DNA from: Bacteroides zhangwenhongii
GTDB lineage: Bacteria > Bacteroidota > Bacteroidia > Bacteroidales > Bacteroidaceae
Direction of reading: 5' to 3'
Length of the DNA: 64,000 nt
Assembly (NCBI RefSeq): GCF_009193325.2
Contig: NZ_CP059856.1
Coordinates: 1,736,001 to 1,800,000, forward strand
Position 1 is the first letter of the stretch. Each line of letters begins with the position of its first letter. The notes beneath the pieces are model-generated. The model saw only the letters and a list, made by a program, of their open reading frames with translations. It did no database searches and had not been told where the DNA came from. The translations under genes and the position numbers were made by a program. This document shows, piece after piece, positions 30,579-39,075 of the stretch.

Positions 30579-31751
30579 TTATTTATGCAACAGAATATCA
30601 GTTCCCGGAACAATCTTTCCCATCGACCATACACATCGTACATTCAGTTCCTTATCAAGAATCACAATATCAGCATCCTTCCCCTTTGCCAACGCCCCTT
30701 TCCGATCACCCACTCCGATCAAACGGGCAGGAGTTTCGGAAGCCATGCGCACGGCATCTTCCAAAGGTATGTTCGCTTTCTTCACCATAGTACGCACCAA
30801 GATATCCATCGTAGCCAAGCTACCGGCCAGTGCTGAATGGTCTGCCATCTTACACACTCCATCCTCTATTATGTAGCGTGGATCAATAGGTACAGTACCG
30901 TCACAAGCAGCATAAGCCAGGGCATCCGTGACAAGGCAAGTATTTTCTACCCCTTTCAATTTATAAACTAATTTCAAGATAGTAGCCGGCAAGTGTATAC
31001 CGTCCGCAATGACTTCCACCGTCATTCCTTCTGTCAGATATACACTTTCTACCGTACCTTCGTACTTATATTCACGACGTTTATGAAAACCCGGCATAGC
31101 GTTATAGAAATGAGCGGCATGAGAGAATCCCACTGCATATGCAGCCTTTATCTCATCATATTCGGCTTCGGTATGAGTCACCGCCGTCATAATCCCCTTT
31201 GAACGGGTGTATCTGGCAAAATCATGCGCACTGGGCAACTCCGGGCTGATATCCCAACGTCTGATGCAAGACGTATGTTCCAGCAAAGGAATATATTCAT
31301 TTTCATCCGGTGTTTTCAGAAATCCGTCATATTGCGTTCCCGCCATCTTCGGATTCAGATAAGGCCCCTCGATATGCAGACCGAGAATCGGAGAGTCTTT
31401 CTCCTTCATCAGATTCTCGCATACATCGACTGCCTGATAAAGCCTTTCGAAGGAAGTAGACGACAAAGTAGGAAACATACCGGTAGCTCCATGTTTCAAG
31501 TGTGCCATAGTAGCAGTACGGAAAGCCTCCTCCGTCGTTTCCGTAAAATCATGACCACCACCTCCGTGCGCATGCATACTCACGAATCCCGGTACGATTG
31601 TCATCCCACGAGCATCAATCACCGTTGCACCGATAACCGCCAAATCACTGTTGGTCACCTCTAATATTTTTCCATCACAAATCAATACGGAACCGTCTTT
31701 CAACCATCCCTGCGGAGTCAATATCCGTCCGTTAATTATCTGAGTCAACAT
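30579..31751 (-). CDS. nagA: N-acetylglucosamine-6-phosphate deacetylase, second gene of pair
   Basis: A 390-residue amidohydrolase converting GlcNAc-6-P to GlcN-6-P and acetate. Metal and catalytic residues are visible: H60/H62 in SMHAHGGG, E128 in HIEGPY, H193 in VTHTEAE, H214 in SHAAHFYNAM, and D276 in VTDALA. The EGPY loop is canonical. It lies 20 bases after a closely related paralogue, with which it shares almost the whole N-terminal 35 residues. It is likely in one operon serving amino-sugar breakdown. Of the two copies this keeps the more typical active-site loop. Confidence 0.92.
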   Translation of the reverse strand: MLTQIINGRILTPQGWLKDGSVLICDGKILEVTNSDLAVIGATVIDARGMTIVPGFVSMHAHGGGGHDFTETTEEAFRTATMAHLKHGATGMFPTLSSTSFERLYQAVDVCENLMKEKDSPILGLHIEGPYLNPKMAGTQYDGFLKTPDENEYIPLLEHTSCIRRWDISPELPSAHDFARYTRSKGIMTAVTHTEAEYDEIKAAYAVGFSHAAHFYNAMPGFHKRREYKYEGTVESVYLTEGMTVEVIADGIHLPATILKLVYKLKGVENTCLVTDALAYAACDGTVPIDPRYIIEDGVCKMADHSALAGSLATMDILVRTMVKKANIPLEDAVRMASETPARLIGVGDRKGALAKGKDADIVILDKELNVRCVWSMGKIVPGTDILLHK

Positions 31752-31771
31752 AGTCTTCTTATTTATAGGAT

Positions 31772-32938
31772 TTAAAACAGTTTATTGGTTCCCTCTACCA
31801 ATTGCCCCATTGCCCACACGGCTCTTACATTCAAGTCCTTATCCAAAGCAATGATATCGGCATCCTTACCACGTTCGAGCGTGCCCTTACGATCCAGCAC
31901 TCCCATGATACGGGCAGGTGTTTCAGAAATCATTCTAATCACATCCGCCAATGGGATTTCCGCTTTCTGCACCATCGTACGTATCAGACGATCCATTGTC
32001 GCCACACTTCCCGCCAAAGCGGAACGGTCGGCTAGTTTACAAACCCCGTCCTCGATAATGACACGCGGGTCAAAAGCCGTCTGGCTATCGCTCGCCGCAC
32101 AAGCTAACGCATCCGTTATCAAACAAGTACGCTCCACCCCCTTGATCTTGTAAACAAGGCGCAGAATCGTCGGCGGCACGTGGATACCATCGGCCACTAC
32201 TTCCACTGTCATATCGTCAATCAGATAAATACTCTCCACCGTACCTTCATATTTGTACTCTTTCCGTTTATGGAATCCCGGCATGGCATTATAGAAATGA
32301 GTAGCATGGGTATATCCGGCTTCGTATGCCGTCTGTATATCTTCAAACTCAGCCTGCGTATGCCCTACTGAAGCCAGCACCCCTTTCGCCGTGATATATT
32401 TGCCGAACTGCATGGCTCCGGGAAGTTCCGGCGCAGCGTCCCAACGCTTGATGCAGTGCGTTTCCTCCAACAAGGGAATATATTCTTCCGGGTCCGGATC
32501 TTTGATATTCTCCGGAATCTGTCCGCCCGCCATTGCCATATTGAAATAATGGCCTTCGAGATGAAGTCCGAGTACAGGACTGTCCGGTTCCGCCATCATT
32601 TTCTCAGTGGTCTCCGCGGCAGCACGAATCATCGGAATGGTAGAAGAAGAAAGAGTCGGAAAAATACTGGTAGTACCATGCTGCATATGGGCTTTGATTG
32701 CCGTACGGAAAGCGTCTTCCGTACCTTCCATAAAGTCTCTTCCACCGCCACCGTGAACGTGGATTTCCACGCCGCCCGGAACGATATACATTCCTTTGGC
32801 ATCAATCAGTTTGGCTCCGATAATGGCAAGGTCACAATTGGTTACTTCCAGAATTTTATTGTCGCGAATAAGAACTGACCCATCCTTTAGCCAGCCTTGT
32901 GGTGTCAGGATGCGTGCATTAATGATTTGTGTTAACAT
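31772..32938 (-). CDS. nagA: N-acetylglucosamine-6-phosphate deacetylase, first gene of pair
   Basis: A 388-residue paralogue of the next gene. It keeps H60/H62 (EIHVHGGG), E128, the two later histidines (VGHTQAE, THFYNAM) and the aspartate in ITDALA. The EGPY loop is changed to EGHY (Pro130 to His), and the following stretch differs, so specificity may have shifted. The leader has a TAATTTTG -7 element at 33019-33026 and a possible stem (CGATG...CATCG) between promoter and ATG. The pair is a tandem duplication. Confidence 0.9.
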   Translation of the reverse strand: MLTQIINARILTPQGWLKDGSVLIRDNKILEVTNCDLAIIGAKLIDAKGMYIVPGGVEIHVHGGGGRDFMEGTEDAFRTAIKAHMQHGTTSIFPTLSSSTIPMIRAAAETTEKMMAEPDSPVLGLHLEGHYFNMAMAGGQIPENIKDPDPEEYIPLLEETHCIKRWDAAPELPGAMQFGKYITAKGVLASVGHTQAEFEDIQTAYEAGYTHATHFYNAMPGFHKRKEYKYEGTVESIYLIDDMTVEVVADGIHVPPTILRLVYKIKGVERTCLITDALACAASDSQTAFDPRVIIEDGVCKLADRSALAGSVATMDRLIRTMVQKAEIPLADVIRMISETPARIMGVLDRKGTLERGKDADIIALDKDLNVRAVWAMGQLVEGTNKLF

Positions 32939-33018
32939 ATCATTTTTATTAAATTAATTATAGGTCTACATAAACCGATGACTCTCTTTCGGGGGGAAGT
33001 ACATCGATTTTTCACTTG

Positions 33019-33026
33019 CAAAATTA
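33019..33026 (-). promoter_or_regulatory. -7 promoter element of the nagA operon
   Basis: Minus-strand TAATTTTG matches TAnnTTTG. It lies about 80 bases before the first nagA ATG. No clear -33 box is present, so an activator may be needed. Confidence 0.5.
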
Positions 33027-33081
33027 CGCTTTTCTATCCAAATTATTGATAAAATCGTCCGCTAAACGTACAATAAGGTAC

Positions 33082-33121
33082 AAAAAAAAGAGGTTACCAG
33101 TCTTATTGACCGACAACCTCT
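33082..33121 (-). terminator. Intrinsic terminator of the tRNA operon
   Basis: On the minus strand AGAGGTTGTCGGTC pairs with GACTGGTAACCTCT (14 bp with three G-U pairs) and is followed by eight U. It lies just after the last tRNA gene. Confidence 0.95.
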
Positions 33122-33131
33122 ATAATTTATC

Positions 33132-33207
33132 TGGAGCGGAAAACGAGACTCGAACTCGCGACCCTAACCTTGGCAAGGTTATGCTCTACCAACTGAGCTA
33201 TTTCCGC
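33132..33207 (-). tRNA. tRNA-Gly(GCC), copy 3, CCA encoded
   Basis: Acceptor GCGGAAA pairs with TTTCCGC, followed by T and an encoded CCA. The anticodon loop reads TGCCAA with anticodon GCC. The D arm (AGCTCAGTTGGTAGAGC) and T arm (GAGTTCGAGTCTC) are complete. It is the last gene of the six-tRNA operon. Confidence 0.97.
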
Positions 33208-33241
33208 AAACTAAATTTCGTCATTCAGAAATCTGAAAGAT

Positions 33242-33326
33242 TGGTGCCCAGAACAGGACTCGAACCTGCATGCCTCTCGACACACGCACCTGAAACGTGC
33301 GCGTCTACCAATTCCGCCACCTGGGC
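33242..33326 (-). tRNA. tRNA-Leu(CAG), copy 2, CCA encoded
   Basis: A class II tRNA with long variable arm. Acceptor GCCCAGG pairs with the TCTGGGC end, followed by A and CCA. The anticodon stem CACGT/GCGTG encloses TTCAGGT, giving anticodon CAG for CUG codons. It is identical in its body to copy 1 at 33558-33639. Confidence 0.96.
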
Positions 33327-33358
33327 AAAACTTAGTTCCATCATTTCAAAGAAACAAG

Positions 33359-33431
33359 AGCGGAAAACGAGACTCGAACTCGCGACCCTAACCTTGGCAA
33401 GGTTATGCTCTACCAACTGAGCTATTTCCGC
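33359..33431 (-). tRNA. tRNA-Gly(GCC), copy 2
   Basis: The 73-base body is identical to the other two Gly genes, with anticodon GCC. CCA is not encoded (the following bases read CTTG). The spacer to tRNA-Leu resembles that of the first Leu-Gly pair. Confidence 0.97.
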
Positions 33432-33450
33432 ATTTCACTTTAACGAACCG

Positions 33451-33534
33451 TGAAGAGAAGGAGACTCGAACTCCCACGACATAACTGTCACTACCCCCTC
33501 AAAGTAGCGCGTCTACCAATTCCGCCACCTCTCC
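33451..33534 (-). tRNA. tRNA-Leu(GAG)
   Basis: A class II tRNA. Acceptor GGAGAGG pairs with TCTCTTC through two G-U pairs. Anticodon stem CTACT/GGTAG encloses TTGAGGG, giving anticodon GAG for CUC/CUU. It has a long variable arm, and CCA is not encoded. Confidence 0.95.
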
Positions 33535-33557
33535 ATAATTTTAAAGTTTAACCTTTG

Positions 33558-33639
33558 TGCCCAGAACAGGACTCGAACCTGCATGCCTCTCGACACACGC
33601 ACCTGAAACGTGCGCGTCTACCAATTCCGCCACCTGGGC
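33558..33639 (-). tRNA. tRNA-Leu(CAG), copy 1
   Basis: A class II tRNA with the same body as copy 2 at 33245-33326 and anticodon CAG. CCA is not encoded here (CAA follows the discriminator). Confidence 0.96.
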
Positions 33640-33673
33640 AAAGATTATTGTTCCAACATTTCAAAGAAACATG

Positions 33674-33746
33674 AGCGGAAAACGAGACTCGAACTCGCGA
33701 CCCTAACCTTGGCAAGGTTATGCTCTACCAACTGAGCTATTTCCGC
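33674..33746 (-). tRNA. tRNA-Gly(GCC), copy 1
   Basis: The first gene of the operon, with a 73-base body identical to copies 2 and 3 and anticodon GCC. CCA is not encoded. It begins about 12 bases after the expected transcription start of the consensus promoter. Confidence 0.97.
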
Positions 33747-33765
33747 ATTTTTTCGTTTGCGGTTG

Positions 33766-33796
33766 CAAAGGTAGGCATTTTCCGTAAACCTGCAAA
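33766..33796 (-). promoter_or_regulatory. Consensus promoter of the tRNA operon
   Basis: On the minus strand TTTG (33793-33796), 19 bases, TACCTTTG (33766-33773). This matches the Bacteroides sigma consensus TTTG-N19-TAnnTTTG exactly and sits just upstream of the first tRNA. Confidence 0.92.
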
Positions 33797-33864
33797 CATT
33801 CTGCACACTTTTTTCAAAGAAATCTGCTCACCTTGCACCCGATGCAAAACAATCAATTTGATTA

Positions 33865-35007
33865 TCAACTCATTCGGTCACGATAATCTTCATAAGAAAA
33901 TTGCTTGTATATTTCCGCCTTCCCCTCTTTTGTCCAAATGGCAATGGCGGGATGATGAATTCCGTTAAACATATTCGTTTTCACCATCGTATAGTGAATC
34001 ATATCCTCAAACACGATACGCTCTCCGATTTGCAACTCGTGATCGAAACTCCACAGTCCCATATAGTCACCGCTCAAACAGGAATTTCCTCCAAGACGAT
34101 AGATGTATTTTCCCTCATTTCCCATCTCTGCGCCACGCACGGCAGGTTGATATGGCATTTCCAGACAGTCCGGCATATGGCAGGTGAAACTGACGTTCAG
34201 AATAGCTGTCTTGATTCCACGACTTTCCACAATATCCACCACTTCGGAAGTCAGCACTCCCGTCTGCCAAGTAAAAGCCGATCCGGGCTCCAGGATTATC
34301 TGCAAGTGTGGATAACGCGTTCTCAATTCCTTCAACAGTCTTATCAAATGCTCAGTGTCATAATCTTTGCGTGTCATCAGATGTCCGCCCCCTAGATTCA
34401 ACCATTTAATCTGCGGAAACCAACGGGAAAACTTGCTTTCCAGATGTTCCAATGTACGTTCCAACTCATACGAGGAGGACTCGCAATGACAATGGCAGTG
34501 GAAACCTTCAATTCCCTGCGGCAATGTTTCCGGCAGCAGGTCTGCCGTTATTCCAAAACGGGTACCGGGCGCACATGGATTATAAAGCTCCGTCTCTACC
34601 TCCGAATATTCAGGATTTACACGAATACCACATGAGATACCGCTTCCTTCGGCAACCGTCATCGAATAGAAACGTTCGAATTGGGCCATCGAATTGAATG
34701 TGATATGACTACTACAACGCATGATTTCAGGAAAATCCCGCTCCGTATAGGCAGGAGAATACGTATGTGCCTTGCTCCCGAACTCTTCCAGCGCCAAACG
34801 GGCTTCATACACCGAACTGGCTGTTGAATGACGTATGTATTCACGGAATATCGGGAAAGAACGCCACATGGCAAACGACTTGAAAGCAAGGATAATCTCC
34901 ACTCCCGCCCTGTCGGCTACGCTCTTGATCAATGTAAGGTTCTTTCTTAGGAGTTCTTCTTCCATAATATAACAAGGAGAAGGGAACTGTGCAAAGTCTA
35001 TCATCAT
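33865..35007 (-). CDS. nspC: Carboxynorspermidine/carboxyspermidine decarboxylase
   Basis: A 380-residue PLP enzyme of the alanine-racemase-fold decarboxylases. It makes (nor)spermidine from its carboxy form, the last step of the alternative polyamine route. The N-terminal FAQFPSPCYIMEEELLRKNL is typical. The PLP lysine is in LAFKSFAMW (about residue 43). The phosphate-binding and C-terminal region reads NLGGGH, and LGGNSCLSGDYMG carries the active-site Cys and Asp. Length matches NspC (about 380). The partner carboxynorspermidine dehydrogenase gene is not in the window. A TATTTTTG -7-like element lies at 35060-35067. Confidence 0.94.
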   Translation of the reverse strand: MMIDFAQFPSPCYIMEEELLRKNLTLIKSVADRAGVEIILAFKSFAMWRSFPIFREYIRHSTASSVYEARLALEEFGSKAHTYSPAYTERDFPEIMRCSSHITFNSMAQFERFYSMTVAEGSGISCGIRVNPEYSEVETELYNPCAPGTRFGITADLLPETLPQGIEGFHCHCHCESSSYELERTLEHLESKFSRWFPQIKWLNLGGGHLMTRKDYDTEHLIRLLKELRTRYPHLQIILEPGSAFTWQTGVLTSEVVDIVESRGIKTAILNVSFTCHMPDCLEMPYQPAVRGAEMGNEGKYIYRLGGNSCLSGDYMGLWSFDHELQIGERIVFEDMIHYTMVKTNMFNGIHHPAIAIWTKEGKAEIYKQFSYEDYRDRMS

Positions 35008-35192
35008 ACTATTTAAGTTTTATCTAAAATTCCAAAGTAACGCCTCAATGACGCGGATGCAAAAATACAAATTCAAAAGCAAAGAGAGATTGTTTTATTT
35101 TTAATTAAGATATTGCTTTTCGAGAACTTTTTCCTATTTTTAAGCCTTTATTATTTATAAGTAGTTGTATCATCCTAAATAACTGATTGAAT

Positions 35193-35750
35193 ATGAATAA
35201 AGATTTAAGAAAAGTAGTGATTCTGCTGGCACATCCCAACATTAAAGCCTCACAAGCGAACAAGGCATTAATTGACGCTGTCAGTGACATTGAGGGAGTA
35301 GCGGTTTTCAACCTTTACGAATTGTCGGAAGATATCGCTTTCAATATCGACGAATGGAGTAAAATCATCTCCGACGCTTCGGCCGTTATCTACCAGTTTC
35401 CTTTCTATTGGATGAGCGCACCGTCATTATTAAAAAAATGGCAGGACGAGGTTTTCACATTCTTATCCAAAACTCCGGCCGTTGCCGGAAAGCCATTGAT
35501 GGTAGTGACAACTACCGGTTCGGAATACGAGGCCTATCGCAGTGGTGGACGAAACCGATTCACTACGGACGAACTTTTGCGTCCTTATCAGGGAAGTGCA
35601 ATCCACTCGGGCATGGTATGGCAGACCCCCATTGTGATATATGGAATGGGAACCGCGGATGCGGGAAAGAACATTGCCGAAGGAGCGAACTTGTACAAAC
35701 AAAGAGTAGAAATGCTTATTAACAGCAGTAATGCGGGAAATAATTGGTAA
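35193..35750 (+). CDS. NAD(P)H-dependent flavodoxin-fold oxidoreductase
   Basis: A 185-residue protein of the NQO/KefF-MdaB group. It starts KVVILLAHPNIKASQANKAL, the FMN-phosphate loop, then IYQFPFYWMSAPSLLKKWQDEVF, the signature of quinone reductases, and VVTTTGSEYEAYRSGG around residue 105. Its likely role is two-electron reduction of quinones or electrophiles using FMN/FAD. I use the ATG at 35193; the frame also reads from a TTG at 35187. It is a single gene ending in a strong two-way terminator. Confidence 0.9.
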   Translation: MNKDLRKVVILLAHPNIKASQANKALIDAVSDIEGVAVFNLYELSEDIAFNIDEWSKIISDASAVIYQFPFYWMSAPSLLKKWQDEVFTFLSKTPAVAGKPLMVVTTTGSEYEAYRSGGRNRFTTDELLRPYQGSAIHSGMVWQTPIVIYGMGTADAGKNIAEGANLYKQRVEMLINSSNAGNNW

Positions 35751-35756
35751 AAACAA

Positions 35757-35791
35757 AAAGCGTAGCTTTATCCAGTCTAAAGCTACGCTTT
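35757..35791. terminator. Bidirectional terminator, reductase / RND operon
   Basis: AAAGCGTAGCTTTA (35757-35770) pairs perfectly with TAAAGCTACGCTTT (35778-35791), a 14-bp stem with a 7-base loop. Directly beside it, the last codons and stop of the RND gene form a second small hairpin (CTAAAGC/GCTTTAG). Confidence 0.9.
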
Positions 35792-35798
35792 AGCATAC

Positions 35799-38700
35799 CT
35801 AAAGCACAGCTTTAGAGGAGGTAAAGCAATGCTTCTTCTTCAGTGTCAGTACGGGCAAAAAAACAAACACTCCGACCACTGACATTATCAACCCGCCAAT
35901 AGTGCCTGCCGCCAACGGAAACCAGAATCCCTCCTTTTCCGCTCCTACCATAAAAGGAATAAATCCCAAAACGGTAGAAGCAACTGTGAGGAAGATAGGT
36001 ATTATCTTTGTATTCCATGCCTTCACATAGGCCCGTAACGGTGCAAGACACGGAAAACGCTTACGAACCGCATTATATTCATTCAATATATAAATGCTTG
36101 CATTCACCGTGATGCCACAAAGCAGGACAAAGGAGGCAAAACCTCCCTGGTCAAAATTCAGTTTGAACCAATAGAACGTCAGGAATACGCCGATATAAGA
36201 TACCGGAATCACAAAAATAATAGCCAACGGCTGTTTCAACGAATTAAAAAGAATACTCGTAATAAAGAATATAATGCCGATTACGATCAGAAGCAGACGA
36301 TATTGTTTATTATCCTTTCCACCCCACGACCAGTTGTTATCTTCTGATTTCGCGGTATATCCCATCGGAAGGACTTCATTAAACTCCTCCAAATCCTTCT
36401 TCAGCAATTTATGCCCCTGTTCCGAAGAGCCTATATACTCGTATTGCAGGCACAAGCGGTATTGCTGGTTTTCCTTTGCCACCTCTTGCGGCATCTGTCC
36501 TTTGTCGACAATGGCCAGTTCCGACATCTTATATTCCCTGCCGCCTGCCTGAAAAGGATAATACTGCATAGCCCATACATCCCTTTCTTCCGATTGCCGG
36601 GAAGAAAGCCTTATCTTTTCCGTTCCTTCCTCCGTCAGTACTGAGCCGATTTCCATATTTCGCCCATATATCGGACGGATAACGGAAAACAACCCTCCGG
36701 CTCCAATTCCTTCTTCAACCATCCGCCGTTTGTTCAGATTGAAGTAAAACTCCATATAATCATCTTTCCACCACGAGAAACCAGAACCTATCGTCACTTC
36801 CCTGATCCGCCGATGCTCCAACAGCTTTACTTTCAGTTTCTCCGCCCAATCGTAAAGTTCGTCATAATTGTACCCGTACATCTTCACCCGGAAAGAACCC
36901 GCATTCTCACGCACACTATTACTAAATCCCTGATCCTGCAACCCATAGATACTCCAATCTCCACCACCCAATTGAAGAGCCTTACTTATCATATTAGCTT
37001 TCAACGTATAAGGAAACCCACTTTTCTGGTGTTCTTTGGTGAAATAGATATGGATAGATGCCCGACGGGCACTCTCTACGGACGCTTGAAACTGTTTGAT
37101 TTCCTTAAATCCACTCAGATAGGTTTCCATCCGTTTTATCAGTGTATTCATCTGCTCAAGCGTGCTCCCATTCGGTAGATTCGCATTGGCGTGGAGCACC
37201 ACTTCTTCATTACGTGAGAAATAGCTCCCCTCATACACCTTTTGTATGAACAGCCGCAAGCTTCCGCCCAACGCCTTATCCACAATCGGTTTCACCTTTT
37301 CCTTATAAGTAGAAGTACCCAACGTTTTATTATAAACTTCCGCCCATTTATCTTCCCCCTTCATCTTTTCCGGCAACAAGAATACAGGTAATCCGAATCC
37401 CAATAATAACAGTATGCACACCGCCACCTTCCAACGGCAAAGAATCCGTATCAGCCACATATAAAAACGGCTGAAGTAAACCGGAAAACGGTGCATCCTT
37501 GAGCGTGTCCACACTAAGAGACGCACGTTCCCTATCCTCTGTCCCGATTTCAGTTTCAGCCTTGGTTTCGAAAGAGAAATTCTTTTCCGCCGCTTCAGTC
37601 CTGTTTTATCAATCAGGGAAGGAACAAAAAACAAGGCAACCAACAAAGAGACTCCCAAATTGATAATCACCACAGCGGCAAAGTCCTGCAAATTGAGCCG
37701 TATCTTCTCATCCAGAAAGAAAACGATAACCAGCGCTCCCATCGTCGTCAATGTAGCCGCCAGCACAGACATAAACGCTTTCCGGTTGCCACGACGCAGA
37801 TAGTGGTCGCTCATCACTATCGTATTATCAATCACAAGATTCAACGAGACAGTGATACCCGCCAAAGAATACAGCTGCATTTCCAGCCCGAACGCGTAAT
37901 ACAGAATAACCGCAATCGCTATATTGACAGACAGGCTGACAACAATCAGAAACAGATATTTAGGACTGAATGTAATCAGCAATACAAACAACAACAGGAT
38001 AGCCACCGTGACCCCCGTACGCAAATAAATCTTACCAAGCTCATCTCTGATGAACTCCGTTGCGTCATAACTCGTATGAATCTCATATCCCGTCGGGAGC
38101 AATAGCCGGATATTATCCATATATGCCTTTACTTCCTTACTCAACGCTAACTGATTAGCCGTCTCTTCCGCAACTATCGACAGATAAATGGAATTCAGTC
38201 CATTGATACGGTAATAACTTTGCGGCTGTTGTTCCATGCGGGAAACCTTCACCAGCTCATCCAGACCAATCATTCTCCCGTCCTTCATCTTCACCTGTAT
38301 CCGGCTGGCATCAAACTCCCGGCTGTCATGTTCGGGAACCAGCGCCAGGCGTATCCATTGCCTGCCCGCAGCCCCCTGTTCCACATCATAAGTACCCAGA
38401 AACTCTTTCTTATAATGCAGCCCGACCGCCTGACGAATATCATCCGTACTCACCCCCAACGTACGTAGCTGTTCACTGTCATATTCCAATCTCCATTCCA
38501 TCGGCGTAGCTCCGCTAATACTTATCTTATAAATTCCCGAAAGCTGTGCCAGCCGTGTCTTGATATGCTCCTCCGCATATTGCTGAATCAGAATGGGAGT
38601 GGCAGGCGCATTAATCGTAAACGACATGAAAGGCCCTTGGCTCTGTTGCTCCGGACTATGCATCTGTATATACGGATAACTCACCCCGTCCGGCAACTCA

Positions 38701-39056
38701 GGCCACGTCTGCCGGATAATCGTCGAAGCTTCAAAACGCGCGACCGATGCATCCGCATGCCTGTCCAGACTTACATTAATCCTTCCCCACCCGTTTCCCG
38801 AAGTGGAAGAAATGTTCCGAATCCCTTTCACACGGGCAAGCATTGCTTCCAACTTACTGGTAGCCGTCATCTCCACCACACGAGCCGAAGTGCCGGGCAT
38901 ACTAAAACTGACACTAAACCCCGGCAATGTCCGCGATGGATTCAGCTTGACCGGTAACAACGGAACAAGTGCCAACCCGACTAGTGCCACACAGACAAAT
39001 GCGACAATCAATGTAAAAGCGGATGCCTTTAAAGACCTTTTCAATTCAGATTCCAT
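35799..39056 (-). CDS. RND efflux permease, second permease of the operon
   Basis: A 1085-residue inner-membrane RND pump (AcrB/CusA superfamily). It has one N-terminal helix, a large periplasmic pore/docking domain, helices 2-6 with LVIDNTIVMSDHY (a TM4 aspartate of the proton relay), a second periplasmic domain and helices 8-12. The linker around residues 480-540 is long and basic (KTGLKRRKRISLSKPRLKLK). It is only distantly similar to the other permease in the operon. It lies 19 bases after the TolC gene. The last codons overlap a hairpin. Substrate unknown. Confidence 0.92.
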   Translation of the reverse strand: MESELKRSLKASAFTLIVAFVCVALVGLALVPLLPVKLNPSRTLPGFSVSFSMPGTSARVVEMTATSKLEAMLARVKGIRNISSTSGNGWGRINVSLDRHADASVARFEASTIIRQTWPELPDGVSYPYIQMHSPEQQSQGPFMSFTINAPATPILIQQYAEEHIKTRLAQLSGIYKISISGATPMEWRLEYDSEQLRTLGVSTDDIRQAVGLHYKKEFLGTYDVEQGAAGRQWIRLALVPEHDSREFDASRIQVKMKDGRMIGLDELVKVSRMEQQPQSYYRINGLNSIYLSIVAEETANQLALSKEVKAYMDNIRLLLPTGYEIHTSYDATEFIRDELGKIYLRTGVTVAILLLFVLLITFSPKYLFLIVVSLSVNIAIAVILYYAFGLEMQLYSLAGITVSLNLVIDNTIVMSDHYLRRGNRKAFMSVLAATLTTMGALVIVFFLDEKIRLNLQDFAAVVIINLGVSLLVALFFVPSLIDKTGLKRRKRISLSKPRLKLKSGQRIGNVRLLVWTRSRMHRFPVYFSRFYMWLIRILCRWKVAVCILLLLGFGLPVFLLPEKMKGEDKWAEVYNKTLGTSTYKEKVKPIVDKALGGSLRLFIQKVYEGSYFSRNEEVVLHANANLPNGSTLEQMNTLIKRMETYLSGFKEIKQFQASVESARRASIHIYFTKEHQKSGFPYTLKANMISKALQLGGGDWSIYGLQDQGFSNSVRENAGSFRVKMYGYNYDELYDWAEKLKVKLLEHRRIREVTIGSGFSWWKDDYMEFYFNLNKRRMVEEGIGAGGLFSVIRPIYGRNMEIGSVLTEEGTEKIRLSSRQSEERDVWAMQYYPFQAGGREYKMSELAIVDKGQMPQEVAKENQQYRLCLQYEYIGSSEQGHKLLKKDLEEFNEVLPMGYTAKSEDNNWSWGGKDNKQYRLLLIVIGIIFFITSILFNSLKQPLAIIFVIPVSYIGVFLTFYWFKLNFDQGGFASFVLLCGITVNASIYILNEYNAVRKRFPCLAPLRAYVKAWNTKIIPIFLTVASTVLGFIPFMVGAEKEGFWFPLAAGTIGGLIMSVVGVFVFLPVLTLKKKHCFTSSKAVL

Positions 39057-39075
39057 ATCAATCTTTTCTCATTCT

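Noticed and set aside
33016..33420. A 134-residue plus-strand open frame over the tRNA cluster
   Set aside because: It is antisense to two tRNA genes and the terminator. Its protein is just the translated complement of the tRNA bodies.
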